From Bacteroidaceae bacterium (GTDB taxonomy: Bacteria; Bacteroidota; Bacteroidia; Bacteroidales; Bacteroidaceae), in contig JAFWYQ010000030.1 of the NCBI GenBank assembly GCA_017517605.1, forward strand, positions 1 through 64,000: a stretch of DNA of 64,000 bases, written 5' to 3'. This document shows positions 35,967-45,568 of the stretch, in pieces. The translations under genes and the position numbers were made by a program. Within the stretch, counting starts at the first letter, position 1; the number at the start of each line of letters is the position of its first letter. A model generated the notes under the pieces. That model was not told where the DNA came from. It made no database searches and was given only the letters and a program-made list of their open reading frames with translations.

Positions 35967-36461
35967 TTATTTTTTTAACTTGCAAGCAAAATCAATCATT
36001 TTTATCGCGGTGATAGCACATTCGTCGCCTTTGTTGCCCAAAGTGCCACCACAACGGTCTTCGGCCTGCTGCATGTTGTTGGTTGTTATCAAACCATAGA
36101 TCACCGGTATGTCCGACACGGCATTCAGTTGGCTGATACCGTTGGTTGCTCCCATGCAGACATAGTCGAAGTGAGGGGTATCGCCACGAACTACGCATCC
36201 GATGGCAATCACTGCATCCACTTTACCGCTCTTGACCATCTGAGCCGAACCGTATGTAAGTTCAAAACTTCCGGGCACGGTCTGCACCAGGATGTTTTCG
36301 TCCTTGGCACCATGTTTCTTCAGTGTATTCACCGCCCCTTCGAGCAATGCACCTGTAATGTTACTGTTCCACTCTGAGACAACGACACCGAATCGCATCT
36401 CCGACGCGTCAGGAACACTCTCCGCGTCGTAATCCGACAAATTGTGAAAGGCTGTAGCCAT
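35967..36461 (-). CDS. ribH: 6,7-dimethyl-8-ribityllumazine synthase
   Basis: 164 residues. Penultimate step of riboflavin synthesis. Signature positions: VVSEWN (substrate-binding Trp), [22 protein letters not shown] (the His general base near residue 100), and [19 protein letters not shown]. Normal length. It stands alone between the tRNA genes and a TPR gene on the same strand. Confidence 0.95.
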   Translation of the reverse strand: MATAFHNLSDYDAESVPDASEMRFGVVVSEWNSNITGALLEGAVNTLKKHGAKDENILVQTVPGSFELTYGSAQMVKSGKVDAVIAIGCVVRGDTPHFDYVCMGATNGISQLNAVSDIPVIYGLITTNNMQQAEDRCGGTLGNKGDECAITAIKMIDFACKLKK

Positions 36462-36615
36462 AATTCTGTATTTAAATTTAGGGGAGTTCAGGAGTTACAG
36501 GAGTTCAGACAACACCATTGCTTCCATAAACCCTAAACAACCCAAGAATAGTATTTAAGTTCTTATACCTTATTATATATATAGGAGTATCATCCCTGCA
36601 CTCCTTCTTCATAAG

Positions 36616-36661
36616 AAAAGGCCACACCTTTCCACTTCTGCTTGGAAAAGGTCTGACCTCT
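36616..36661 (-). terminator. Terminator of the TPR gene
   Basis: AGGCCACACCTTTCC and GGAAAAGGTCTGACCT pair imperfectly around CACTTCTGCTT, about 37 bp downstream of the TPR gene stop. The rest of 36462-36698 is AT-rich with GGAGTT repeats at 36483-36505; no gene is seen. Confidence 0.6.
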
Positions 36662-36698
36662 CTCTTTATCATTCATTCTATATCCACAATGGACGGGA

Positions 36699-37379
36699 TT
36701 ACTTCATGCTTGCACGCTCGATATACTTGTCGATATCGTAAGCCTGTGTAGAGTTGAAGTACTTGTTCTTGATTTGCTTGTAAGCCTCCACAGCCTTAGC
36801 GTTCTGACCCAACTCTTCGTAGAGCTGACCAGCCTGCAACAAGTAGATGGGGCTGAGTGAATGGCTGTCAGACAAAGCAGCGGCTTCCATCAAAGTAGAG
36901 GCGGCTTTCTCGTTCTGGCCCAACTGAGCGTAGCAGTTGCCCAATGTACCCATAGCAGCAGGGGCAATCATTGCATCGTCAGCACTGAAATCATTGAGGT
37001 ACTTAACAGCCTCTTCATACTTCTTCAACTGTGCCAAGGCCATACCGGCGTATGCATTGGCCAAGTTGCCGGCCTCTGTACCACCGAACTCATCAGCTAC
37101 GGCTACAAAACCCATAGCGCCCAGGTCATCGCCATTGAGAGCCTGCTCGAACTCACCATTACGGAAATACTGTTCTGCCTGATACAGAGCCTCAGAAGCC
37201 TTCAACTCTTTGGGAGCCTTCACATAGTTGTTGTAACAAAATACAGCAGCGATAATAACTACTACTGCCACAATGCCACCTACGATGGCGTTCTTGTTCT
37301 TTGTCAGGAATGCTTCAGACTTGCTTACCACTTCTGCCACATTCACCAATTCTTCCTGTTTTTTTGTTTCTTTTGCCAT
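36699..37379 (-). CDS. Membrane-anchored TPR protein (YfgM-like)
   Basis: 226 residues. A 35-residue cytoplasmic start is followed by one membrane segment at about 35-53 (AIVGGIVAVVVIIAAVFCYN) and then tetratricopeptide repeats to the end (ANAYAGMALAQLKKYEEAVK; GTLGNCYAQLGQNEKAAS; LQAGQLYEELGQNAKAVEAY). It resembles YfgM/BamD-type periplasmic scaffolds that aid envelope protein assembly. The partner is unknown. A -7 box (TAAATTTG, minus strand, 37439-37432) lies about 55 bp upstream, so it may be transcribed alone. Divergent from recF. Confidence 0.8.
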   Translation of the reverse strand: MAKETKKQEELVNVAEVVSKSEAFLTKNKNAIVGGIVAVVVIIAAVFCYNNYVKAPKELKASEALYQAEQYFRNGEFEQALNGDDLGAMGFVAVADEFGGTEAGNLANAYAGMALAQLKKYEEAVKYLNDFSADDAMIAPAAMGTLGNCYAQLGQNEKAASTLMEAAALSDSHSLSPIYLLQAGQLYEELGQNAKAVEAYKQIKNKYFNSTQAYDIDKYIERASMK

Positions 37380-37525
37380 TTTATTATGTTCTTTTTTATT
37401 GTTTTCAATCAGAGTTTTCAGATTCAGCGGGCAAATTTAGCCTTTTTCCATAGATTGACGAAATTTGCAGGGCACTTTTTTACATTTATTCAGTCAATTA
37501 GGGGTGTTTAATGAAGAATTATGGC

Positions 37526-37533
37526 TATTTTTG
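37526..37533 (+). promoter_or_regulatory. -7 element of recF
   Basis: TATTTTTG matches TAnnTTTG, 21 bp before the recF ATG at 37555. No good TTTG box lies at standard distance. Confidence 0.45.
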
Positions 37534-37554
37534 CGTGCAAATTCAAGAATTGGC

Positions 37555-38655
37555 ATGATACTGAAGCGACTTTCCATTTTAAACTACAAGAATATCCGAC
37601 AGGCGGAACTGGAGTTTTCGCCCAAGCTGAACTGTTTCATCGGACACAACGGCATGGGCAAGACCAACCTGTTGGACACGGTCTATTACCTCTCGTTCTG
37701 CAAGAGCAGCACCAACCCCATCGACTCGCAGATAATCAGCCACGGTGAAGAGTTTTTTGTGGTGCAAGGATTCTACGAGCAGGAGGACGGCACACCCGAA
37801 GAGATATACTGCGGCATGAAGCGCGGCCGCAAGAAACAGTTCAAGCGTAACAAGAAGGAGTACCCGCGCCTGGCCGACCACATCGGATTCATCCCGCTGG
37901 TCATCGTGTCGCCAGCCGACTCGGACTTGATTGCTGGAGGCAGCGAGGAGCGCCGCCGATTCATGGATGTAGTCATCTCGCAGTACGACCGCACTTACCT
38001 CGATGCCCTCGTGCGCTACAACAAGGCCCTGCAACAGCGCAACACCCTGCTGAAGCCCGAAGAGGACCCCGACCCCGAACTGCTCAGCGTGTGGGAGGAG
38101 ATGATGGCCGCCACAGGCGAACTCATCCACCAACGACGCAAAGAGTTCATCGACGAATTCATTCCCACGTTCCGCCGCTTCTACTCCTTCATCTCGCAGG
38201 ACAACGAAGAGGTGAGTCTCAGCTACACCTCGCACGCCCAGCGCGGCCCGCTGCTCGACATCATCCGCCAGAGCCGTGCCAAAGACCGCATTGTGGGTTA
38301 CTCGCTCCACGGCATCCACAAGGACGAATTGGAGATGAAACTCAGCGACTTCCCCATCAAGCGTGAAGGTTCACAGGGACAGAACAAGACCTACCTCATT
38401 GCCCTGAAGCTGGCCCAGTTCGACTTCTTGCGCCGCACGGGCAGTCGTACCACACCTATATTATTATTGGATGACATCTTCGACAAGCTCGATGCATCGC
38501 GCGTGGAACAGATAGTCAAATTGGTGGCAGGCGACAGCTTCGGGCAGATATTCATCACCGACCCCAACCGCGACCACCTCGACAGCATCCTCCGCACCAT
38601 CGACCAACCCTACACGCTGTTTGTGGTGGAGGACGGGGAAGTGAAAAGTAACTAA
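37555..38655 (+). CDS. recF: DNA replication and repair protein RecF
   Basis: 366 residues from the ATG at 37555 (MILKRLSILNYKNIRQAELE); an in-frame start at 37465 is upstream of the -7 box. RecF helps load RecA on gapped DNA. Walker A GHNGMGKTNLLD (about 29-40), a signature motif SQGQNKTYLIALKLAQ (near 288-303) and Walker B PILLLDDIFDKLD (near 312-325) mark the SMC-like ATPase. The protein is the usual length. The DUF721 gene follows after 26 bp. Confidence 0.95.
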   Translation: MILKRLSILNYKNIRQAELEFSPKLNCFIGHNGMGKTNLLDTVYYLSFCKSSTNPIDSQIISHGEEFFVVQGFYEQEDGTPEEIYCGMKRGRKKQFKRNKKEYPRLADHIGFIPLVIVSPADSDLIAGGSEERRRFMDVVISQYDRTYLDALVRYNKALQQRNTLLKPEEDPDPELLSVWEEMMAATGELIHQRRKEFIDEFIPTFRRFYSFISQDNEEVSLSYTSHAQRGPLLDIIRQSRAKDRIVGYSLHGIHKDELEMKLSDFPIKREGSQGQNKTYLIALKLAQFDFLRRTGSRTTPILLLDDIFDKLDASRVEQIVKLVAGDSFGQIFITDPNRDHLDSILRTIDQPYTLFVVEDGEVKSN

Positions 38656-38681
38656 TAAATAGGAGAGAACTCCTTAAAAGC

Positions 38682-38972
38682 ATGAAACGCCAAAACGCCC
38701 AACCCATCAGCAACATCCTGCAACGATACCTCCGCGAAGAGGGACTGGAATCGCCGCTGAACGAATACCGCCTCATCCAGTCGTGGGAGGCTGTGCTCGG
38801 ACAAGGCATTGCCCGCTACACAGGCCGTATGTTCATCAAGAACCAGACACTGCACGTACACCTCACCTCACCCGCCCTGCGACAGGATCTCCAGATGGCA
38901 CGAAAAAGTCTGGTTCATCGCCTCAACGAAGCCGTGGGGGCACAGGTGATTGCAGACATCGTGTTTTATTAG
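38682..38972 (+). CDS. DUF721 (DciA-like) protein
   Basis: 96 residues, no signal or membrane segment. DUF721 proteins, including DciA, are thought to help load the replicative helicase in bacteria lacking DnaC. Typical features: the 'QSWEAVLGQGIARYT' motif (residues ~33-47) and the 'LHVHLTSPALRQDLQMARKS' stretch. It sits 26 bp downstream of recF, a frequent pairing. The short Bacteroidetes form has only the core domain. Confidence 0.85.
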   Translation: MKRQNAQPISNILQRYLREEGLESPLNEYRLIQSWEAVLGQGIARYTGRMFIKNQTLHVHLTSPALRQDLQMARKSLVHRLNEAVGAQVIADIVFY

Positions 38973-39161
38973 TTGTAAATCATTCGTGCCCGACAAGCAT
39001 CTAAATACCCAACCCTTAACTAAAGAGAGTTTCTATAAATTAGTTTCTACGTTTATTCAGGGTAGCTTCTCTGCTTGTGATGATTTATAGAACCTCCCTA
39101 AAAACTCATCACGCTGTACACAAAAATTAAAATGTGTGCAGCGTTTTTTGTTTTCTCTAAT

Positions 39162-39236
39162 CAGAATTCTCTAATCATCGTCGTTGATTACATGATTAAC
39201 GACGTTGATTATATGATTAACGTCGATGATTAAACT
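39162..39236. repeat. 21-bp tandem array
   Basis: GTTGATTAC/ATGATTAAC motifs recur at a 21-bp interval (GTTGATT at 39183 and 39204, GATGATT at 39225; TGATTAAC at 39193 and 39214). It lies in the 630-bp gap 38973-39602 between the DUF721 gene and blaI. That gap also holds a small 9-bp array (39360-39400) and a GACGAG/CTACAAG simple repeat (39498-39536). Confidence 0.75.
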
Positions 39237-39359
39237 TTTTGCTTAGCATAGTTTATTTTTTGCTACGGCCAAACTGATTTTTCTGTGCAGTATATAGGGT
39301 TTTTCCCTTAAGATTTATCCAATAGCCCCATAAAGCATTCTGGCAAAGCCTATTATCTT

Positions 39360-39400
39360 TATAGAAACTATAGTTCCTATAGAATCTATAGCGCCATAGA
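39360..39400. repeat. 9-bp tandem array (CTATAG)
   Basis: TATAG/CATAG cores start at 39360, 39369, 39378, 39387 and 39396, a steady 9-bp spacing (units like AAACTATAG, TTCCTATAG, AATCTATAG). Confidence 0.7.
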
Positions 39401-39443
39401 TTCTTAACGAATCTTAAAAATATTTCATCTACTATTAAAATAG

Positions 39444-39474
39444 TTGCAGAATATTTGGGCATCATTTACCTTTG
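39444..39474 (+). promoter_or_regulatory. blaI promoter
   Basis: TTG (39444-39446), 20-bp spacer, TACCTTTG (39467-39474). The long leader to the ATG (about 120 nt) crosses the GACGAG/CTACGAG simple repeat at 39498-39536. A BlaI-type operator would be expected near here but no clear dyad (TACA-n-TGTA) was found. Confidence 0.7.
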
Positions 39475-39602
39475 CCGCAGAATCAGTGAAGAACTACAAG
39501 TGACGAGTGACGAGCTACGAGCTACAAGCTACGAGTGGAATGTTCGATACCGCATCCTTCCTTGTCAACTTGTCAACTCGTCAACTTAAAAACTCAAAAA
39601 AC

Positions 39603-39989
39603 ATGGATTTAGAAACCAAACATCGAAGCCTCACCAAGTCGGAACTGCACTTGATGAACCTCCTTTGGGACAAGGGAGAGGCCACTGTAAACGACCTGTT
39701 GGCCATGATGCCCGAACCACGCCCCGCCTACACCACCACCCTGACGGTGATGCGTGTGCTGGCCAGCAAAGGCATCGTCGAAGCCAAGCTGGGTAGTGGC
39801 AAGGCACACATCTACGTCCCCATCATGACCCGCGAGGAATACACGCAAGGATTCATGGAAGAGACTCGCAACACCCTGTTCAAAGGCTCTTTCTCGGCCC
39901 TGCTCTCCTTCTTTGCCGAGCGCGAGCGACTTGCTGCCGACGAGGTGGAGCGCATCATCGCCCTGCTGAAGAAGAACCAGAAGGAGTGA
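39603..39989 (+). CDS. BlaI/MecI/CopY-family transcriptional repressor
   Basis: 128 residues from the ATG at 39603; the in-frame start at 39507 lies in a simple repeat and adds no family sequence. The N-terminal winged helix (about 8-75) has LTKSELHLMNLLWDKGEATV, and TTLTVMRVLASKGIVEAKLG as the recognition region; the C-terminal helices (about 85-125) would dimerise. BlaI-type repressors are cut by the M56 sensor peptidase. In this locus the next two genes are a secreted protein and a giant M56 sensor, so this is the probable target of that peptidase. Confidence 0.9.
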   Translation: MDLETKHRSLTKSELHLMNLLWDKGEATVNDLLAMMPEPRPAYTTTLTVMRVLASKGIVEAKLGSGKAHIYVPIMTREEYTQGFMEETRNTLFKGSFSALLSFFAERERLAADEVERIIALLKKNQKE

Positions 39990-40068
39990 AAGAGAGTGAA
40001 GAACGAAGAGTGAAGAACGAAGAGTGAAGAATCATATAGGAAATAAACCACCTAAACATATCAGAAAC

Positions 40069-41055
40069 ATGAAGACGATGAAAGACTTTAGACGCGCCAT
40101 GCTATTTATGGCCCTCTGCGTCACTTGCTTGCTCGGAGCAAAGGCAGCAAACATTACTAATGACAACAACGAGGAGGACGACCCCTACAAGGAGTTTGTC
40201 TCGCCCCAATGGGGAATGAAGTGCCCCGAAGGATACATCCGACTGACCGAATACAAGAAACTGGCCGAAACGGATGCCACTGCCAGCAAACAGTACGAAA
40301 AGTTGGTGAATACCATGAGCAAGGCTAAGGCCAAACGACAGAAACTGATGAAGAAGCAGTTGAAGAAGGTGACCACCCGCACGATAAATGTGGAAACCAA
40401 GGCAGAGAAGTACGCCAACCGCCTGTTCAAGCGTGCCAAGATAGAGATGATGGATTTGGGAGCCTACCGCCTGCCCGACGGTACCATCGTCATCGAGGAT
40501 GACAAGAGCGAGAAATCCTACGTGAAGATTCCCGTCCAGTGGCAGAAGGGCACCGACTCAGAAGCTGGACGCCCCTACAACCAGGCTCCCATCTTGGAGC
40601 GCGACATGTCGCCCAACTACAGTGCCCACAACGAGCAGACTTGGCCCGTATATACCGACGTGCAGACCGTCAGCTGGGGGAAGTACGGAGATCAGCCTGA
40701 GGTGTTCCGTGGCAAGGATTGCACCTATGTGGTTGTGTACAACGGTGGACTACATTACCATCACTGGTTCCACCCATGTTCGGACAGCAAACTGGTTGAT
40801 CCTGAAACAGGCACCCAATATATGGTGCGCCAATTGGAGCATTTTCCCTTGGACAAATATTTCTGGGTGCACAATGTGACTAACCAATGTATCAAGCGTG
40901 TCTTTATCTACCCTCTCCTGCCCGAGCACGTGAAGACTGTGGATTACATCCCTGGCAAAATCCCTGCCGAGGAGAAGTTGGGTAACGCTTCTCCCTACGA
41001 GGAGTACCATGGTCTGGAGGTAAAGACTCTACCAATGGGAAAAGTGATTTATTGA
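40069..41055 (+). CDS. Secreted protein sharing the C-terminal domain of the M56 sensor
   Basis: 328 residues from the ATG at 40069. A signal peptide ends at GAKA (about residue 26) followed by NITNDNNEEDD. The remainder aligns along its length with residues 1090-1378 of the M56 protein: SPQWGMKCPEGYIRLTEYK, LAETDATASKQY, GAYRLPDGTIV, SPNYSAHNEQTWPVYTDV, EVFRGKDCTYVV and a similar IYPLLPEHV...PGKIP end. No enzyme motif was recognised; a domain of unknown function. It follows blaI by 79 bp, a stretch filled with a GAAGAGTGAAGAAC repeat. It may be a soluble partner, decoy or substrate of the sensor. Confidence 0.75.
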   Translation: MKTMKDFRRAMLFMALCVTCLLGAKAANITNDNNEEDDPYKEFVSPQWGMKCPEGYIRLTEYKKLAETDATASKQYEKLVNTMSKAKAKRQKLMKKQLKKVTTRTINVETKAEKYANRLFKRAKIEMMDLGAYRLPDGTIVIEDDKSEKSYVKIPVQWQKGTDSEAGRPYNQAPILERDMSPNYSAHNEQTWPVYTDVQTVSWGKYGDQPEVFRGKDCTYVVVYNGGLHYHHWFHPCSDSKLVDPETGTQYMVRQLEHFPLDKYFWVHNVTNQCIKRVFIYPLLPEHVKTVDYIPGKIPAEEKLGNASPYEEYHGLEVKTLPMGKVIY

Positions 41056-41148
41056 TTAACCAGAATTTGGAATAAAGAGTTTCGTGTGGAAAAGTAACTA
41101 AAAATCTCCCTCTAAGTTAACAAACCTTTGTACACAAGTTCATCATTG

Positions 41149-41227
41149 CCGTAGGGGCGGACCTATGTGTCCGCCCAAAGATGCAGAGCATTGATATTCG
41201 GGCAGACACATAGGTCTGCCCCTACGG
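41149..41227. repeat. GTAGGGGC head-to-head hairpin element
   Basis: Left arm CCGTAGGGGCGGACC...GTCCGCCC and right arm GGGCAGACACATAGG...GCCCCTACGG are inverted copies, each also able to fold alone (GGGCGGAC/GTCCGCCC), with 23 bp between them. It lies between the secreted protein and the M56 sensor genes. Confidence 0.9.
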
Positions 41228-41265
41228 TGGACGATAACACAAAAACAACTCAACATCATCAATTT

Positions 41266-44200
41266 ATGGAAGCCTTATATTCAATTCTCCCCATAGCAGG
41301 GCGTTTCGTACTGGCATCGGCCCTGCTGATGGCCCTCTACTGGGTCGTGTGGCGCAAGCAAGCCACCTATCGCGCCAAGCGCATGTATCTGCTCACCATG
41401 CCCACTGTAGCAATCATCATATCCCTGCTGCAAGTGGAGGTGTACAAGCCCGAGCCAATCGTTGTAGAAGTTACAAGCAACGAACTGCAGGCTGCGAGTG
41501 AATCCCTCACTTACAGTCCCCTCCACGACCTTTTCCCAAGGGAAGGAGTGAATAGTGCCGAACCGCTCACCGCTTCGTCAGAAGCCAAAACCATGCATAC
41601 GGAAAGTGCCACATACGCAGCCGGTTCAGACACTTCACTCCCTTCCCACGAGGAGGACACGGAATGGGGCCTCACCCTCACAGGTATCGCCTATACCTTA
41701 ATTATATTGGCACTGTTCACCCCCTTTGCCTTCAGTCTGTACCAAGTGCGCCGTCTGCGCAGGGAGGTGAGCGTGCGCAAGGACGACAACGAGCACGACA
41801 TCCACGTCCTGATGGGTAGCGTGGTGAAGGCCCCCTTCTCGTTCTACCGCACCATCTTCATGCCGTTGGCCCTGACCGAGGCGCAACGCCGCATGATTAT
41901 GGAACACGAACGGGCACACATCCTGCACCGCCACTACATCGACGTGTGGGTGAGCGAGACGGTGACCCGCCTCCTGTGGTGGAACCCCTTCCTGTGGTGG
42001 GCACGCGCGGAATTGCGCAACGTGCACGAGTTTGAGGCCGACAGCGAAGTGCTGGCCACGGGCGAGGATGTATTGGCCTACCAGACCATCCTTATCGAAG
42101 AGGTGCTGCACGGCGATGTCATCATAGCCAACGGCTTCAACCACTCCTTCATCCGCCGCCGCTTTGTGGAGATGCTGCAAACCTCCAACCGCCGCATGAC
42201 CACCTGGGCCAAGGCCGGCACGACGGCATGGTTACTCCTCACCGCCGCCCTGATGTGCTGCACCGTGGGCGAAGCGGAGACAGTATATAAAGTGAAGAGT
42301 GACGAGCTACAAGTGACTATTGACGGAGCTTTCAACACGGGAGAAAAGGTTGTCCGCTTTAATCACCGATATGTAGTTGAAAAAGATTTGGACAAGAGAG
42401 ACTCACTCATGTGGGCACACGCTTATTCCATCCCGGCTGACTTTAATATAAGCATCGGCATGAAGTCGAAAGAAGAACAGAAATTGTTTGAGAGATTCAT
42501 GATGATCTGGAGTATCATTGTTGACCACAATGGACTGTTGGAAAGAGGCGAGATTCCCACACACGAAAGTCTGACAGAAGAGGAGGAGAGAAACGGTATA
42601 GTAAAGGCTAAAGAACTTTATCGTGAAAAGTTAATGCAAACGCTTTCTCAAATAGATGCTCCTCTGCACGATACATTAAACCTGTTCTTAGAAAAGTTCG
42701 GACTGGACTTTGTACTGCCAAAAGGAAAAGATTTCCGTGTACGATACAAAACTCACAATGGAGAACCTGCATTCTTTACAAAATCCGAGCAAAAGAAAGA
42801 AACAGTTCCTGCAGACAGCGGCCAATGGCATCAAGCAAAAGTCATAAATCCAAGAGACTACTTACCCGAAGTGCTCTCCCAAATAGACAATTTGAATGCG
42901 GATGCAGTGGTACAATTACTGAGCACCGCGGCTTCTGTGCAGGAATTGACTCCCGAACAATACGAAGAATTGAAGAAAACAATGCCCAACAAGAACCTTC
43001 CTTCTTTGGACAGTATCAACAGCAACGCACGTGAAATAAAGAAGGCTATAGAAACAATAATGCTTGAAGGAATGACAGGAATGCAAACGGCCATCGCCAA
43101 CTCCATTCGAGAAGCAGCTCTAAAGCCCGGTGAGGTGGTGGATGTTCCAATGACAACCTTTGAAGAGTCATTTGACACCACATTTACCGTTACCGTGGAA
43201 GCGCCATGGACCGAGGAGGTTGTCATTGACAATTCCTTCGAAGCACAAAACAAGGCGCTGCTGCGTTTCATAGCCAACTGGTTCGAGTTGAGCGAAAACG
43301 GTGTATTCCTTCCGAAGTCAGAGTATGAAAAAAAGAACATAGACATGGAGGAATACCCCTCCTACGAAGAGTATAGCAAGAATTGGAATACAAATATAGT
43401 TTTGGAGACACAGTTATTGTCACGTTATCTCAATAAGCTGAACAGCGAACTCCGCCCCCAAGTGGAAGCACTGCTCAAAGAACATGGTTGGATTATTCCG
43501 CGTGAGAAAGACCTCTACATAACCATCAGGTCCGACGCTTTCAACAAGACATGGACGTTCAAGAAGAGGCCCAGAAGCTCGGGCATAACGGTCGGTCCTC
43601 TCACGGAACAAGAGATTTTACGGATGAAGGAGGATGCTGCATCAAAAATAAATAAGCAACTCTTCATGTGTTTCATATCATGGGGACTCTACTACTCTCC
43701 CAATATATCAGGGGTTAGCGATGACGAGTACAAAATCGCCAAGAAAATTCAACCAGACCTGCCAAAAGCATCTGAGGTAAATCAAAGCAAAGAACTCACG
43801 TGGACGGTGAAGCAACTCTACATCGAACACCTTTTGAAGGACGTAAACGAGGGAGTAGCCAATCAAGTAAGGAATGCCATCAAGAAATACAGTACTGATG
43901 ACTACTTGGGAAAAGAACTGTACTTCACCATCGACCTTGGCACACATGAAATACATGTCAAAAAGGAAAAAGGAAAAGAGTTAACGAGCCAGTTTTTATG
44001 GGAAAAGGGGAAACCGCTTCCCGAAGGGTTCCTGCCATCAGAGAAAGACAAGGCTGCAACCAACACCTCAGCAAACGAACCAGCCATCACCAACGACGCT
44101 TCGCTGAGAGAGCAGGACGAAGCATTGCAAGCGTTCTTCAGAGGTTGGTTCGACATGAACAAGAGCTCACAGGAGCCCATGTTGACAGAAGAAGAATTTC

Positions 44201-45402
44201 AGCAAGCAATCAAGACCGAACCCATTCCTCCCGGTTTCGACCCCTCATACAAGGCATACAAAGAGAGAACAAAGAACTTTATAGCGGAAGCAAAGAAGAA
44301 AATGGAGGAGGGCCATGCACGTCTGAACAAAGAAATCCGTCCCCAAGTGGAGGCCGTACTCAAACAGCACGGAATGAAGTTCCCACCTGAACGCCAACTG
44401 AAGATCATCATAAGGGCTGCCTACAAGAACGCCACCTGGGAGTTTGAGAACACTACCCACCCCAATGCTTACGGCTGTGCAGTAAACAAAAACTTCTTGA
44501 TTGTCGATGACCCGTCGTCACCCGACTACAATGAGAAAAAGGACTTCATCTCTCCCCAATGGGGCTTGGAGCTTCCCGAAGGATACGTCCGCCTGACCGA
44601 CTATAAGAAGTTGGCCGAAACGGATGCTACGGCCAAAGCACAGTACAACCAACTGATGAGTTGCTTCCGCAATGCCCAAGCCTTGCGCAAAGAAGCGCTG
44701 ACAAATGCCTACAAAGAGAAGCATCCCCGCTATGTTTCGGTAGAAGAAGCCACCATGGCAGGAATCAAGAAACTGTTCCGCAATGCCGGCATCGAGATGT
44801 TGGAGAAGGGAGCCTACCGACTGCCCGATGGCACCATCGTGATGGAGGATGACCAGCACAATCTGGTCCCACAAAGCGTGGACTACCAACAGGGGACTAC
44901 CGACAGAGACCCACGCCTATGCAACAAGGCTCCCCGCATGGAGCGCGACAAGTCGCCCAACTACAGTCCCTTCAACGAACAGACGTGGCCCGTATATACC
45001 AACGTGCAGACTATCGATTTGGAAACGTATAACAACCAGCCACAGGTGTTCCGCGGCAAGGACTGCACCTACGTGGTGGAACACTTCCCAATAACCTACG
45101 ACCTCCATTGGTTCTACACCAGCACGCAAGACAAGTTGGTTGACACCAAAACGGGCGACCAGTACATGAAACGTTATACGGAGCACCTCCACATGAACAA
45201 CTATATGTGGATTCACGGCATGGAGGGAAAAGTCATCCGCTTGATTAGCATCTACCCTCCCCTACCCAAGAACGTCACCTCAGTGGATTTCATCCCCAGC
45301 CGCATTCCTGACGAAATACGCCTGAGCAATGCAGCACCCCTAAAAGAATACAAGAAACTGAAGGTGCAAGAACTTGAGCAAATGGAGAAGGTGGTGTATT
45401 GA
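41266..45402 (+). CDS. Giant M56 (BlaR1/MecR1-like) sensor metallopeptidase with repeated periplasmic tail
   Basis: 1378 residues from the ATG at 41266; the in-frame start at 41167 is inside the hairpin element. Membrane segments at about 7-27, 38-56, 135-158 and 313-332. The zinc motif HERAH (214-218) and HEFEAD (254-259) lie in the loop between segments 3 and 4, the BlaR1 layout, so the long C-terminus should be periplasmic. That tail holds four degenerate repeats of about 110-150 residues (starting near 399, 658, 781 and 946) with shared endings such as LRPQVEALLKEHG and IRPQVEAVLKQHG. The last ~290 residues match the secreted protein at 40069. BlaR1 sensors are normally 500-600 residues with a penicillin-binding domain, which is absent. 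The signal sensed is unknown. Confidence 0.85.
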   Translation: MEALYSILPIAGRFVLASALLMALYWVVWRKQATYRAKRMYLLTMPTVAIIISLLQVEVYKPEPIVVEVTSNELQAASESLTYSPLHDLFPREGVNSAEPLTASSEAKTMHTESATYAAGSDTSLPSHEEDTEWGLTLTGIAYTLIILALFTPFAFSLYQVRRLRREVSVRKDDNEHDIHVLMGSVVKAPFSFYRTIFMPLALTEAQRRMIMEHERAHILHRHYIDVWVSETVTRLLWWNPFLWWARAELRNVHEFEADSEVLATGEDVLAYQTILIEEVLHGDVIIANGFNHSFIRRRFVEMLQTSNRRMTTWAKAGTTAWLLLTAALMCCTVGEAETVYKVKSDELQVTIDGAFNTGEKVVRFNHRYVVEKDLDKRDSLMWAHAYSIPADFNISIGMKSKEEQKLFERFMMIWSIIVDHNGLLERGEIPTHESLTEEEERNGIVKAKELYREKLMQTLSQIDAPLHDTLNLFLEKFGLDFVLPKGKDFRVRYKTHNGEPAFFTKSEQKKETVPADSGQWHQAKVINPRDYLPEVLSQIDNLNADAVVQLLSTAASVQELTPEQYEELKKTMPNKNLPSLDSINSNAREIKKAIETIMLEGMTGMQTAIANSIREAALKPGEVVDVPMTTFEESFDTTFTVTVEAPWTEEVVIDNSFEAQNKALLRFIANWFELSENGVFLPKSEYEKKNIDMEEYPSYEEYSKNWNTNIVLETQLLSRYLNKLNSELRPQVEALLKEHGWIIPREKDLYITIRSDAFNKTWTFKKRPRSSGITVGPLTEQEILRMKEDAASKINKQLFMCFISWGLYYSPNISGVSDDEYKIAKKIQPDLPKASEVNQSKELTWTVKQLYIEHLLKDVNEGVANQVRNAIKKYSTDDYLGKELYFTIDLGTHEIHVKKEKGKELTSQFLWEKGKPLPEGFLPSEKDKAATNTSANEPAITNDASLREQDEALQAFFRGWFDMNKSSQEPMLTEEEFQQAIKTEPIPPGFDPSYKAYKERTKNFIAEAKKKMEEGHARLNKEIRPQVEAVLKQHGMKFPPERQLKIIIRAAYKNATWEFENTTHPNAYGCAVNKNFLIVDDPSSPDYNEKKDFISPQWGLELPEGYVRLTDYKKLAETDATAKAQYNQLMSCFRNAQALRKEALTNAYKEKHPRYVSVEEATMAGIKKLFRNAGIEMLEKGAYRLPDGTIVMEDDQHNLVPQSVDYQQGTTDRDPRLCNKAPRMERDKSPNYSPFNEQTWPVYTNVQTIDLETYNNQPQVFRGKDCTYVVEHFPITYDLHWFYTSTQDKLVDTKTGDQYMKRYTEHLHMNNYMWIHGMEGKVIRLISIYPPLPKNVTSVDFIPSRIPDEIRLSNAAPLKEYKKLKVQELEQMEKVVY

Positions 45403-45429
45403 ACCATGCCACAACGACACTCATTTTGA

Positions 45430-45471
45430 CAAAAGGGCATAAGGACAAAATCTTATGCCCTTTTGTTTTTA
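45430..45471 (+). terminator. Terminator of the M56 gene
   Basis: CAAAAGGGCATAAG and CTTATGCCCTTTTG form a perfect 14-bp stem around GACAAAAT, followed by TTTTTAT. It lies 28 bp after the stop codon. Confidence 0.95.
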
Positions 45472-45568
45472 TATTCAGTTTGTCTTTTTTAACGACATTC
45501 TCCTACTCTTCTTCAAAGAAATACGCTATATTTGCAGCATTATAAGGAACGAATAACCGACAGCAACA

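Noticed and set aside
39253..39465. Minus-strand frame of 70 codons in the gap before blaI
   Set aside because: It overlaps a 9-bp repeat and the blaI promoter and reads as low-complexity, Tyr/Arg/Lys-rich sequence with no homologue recognised.
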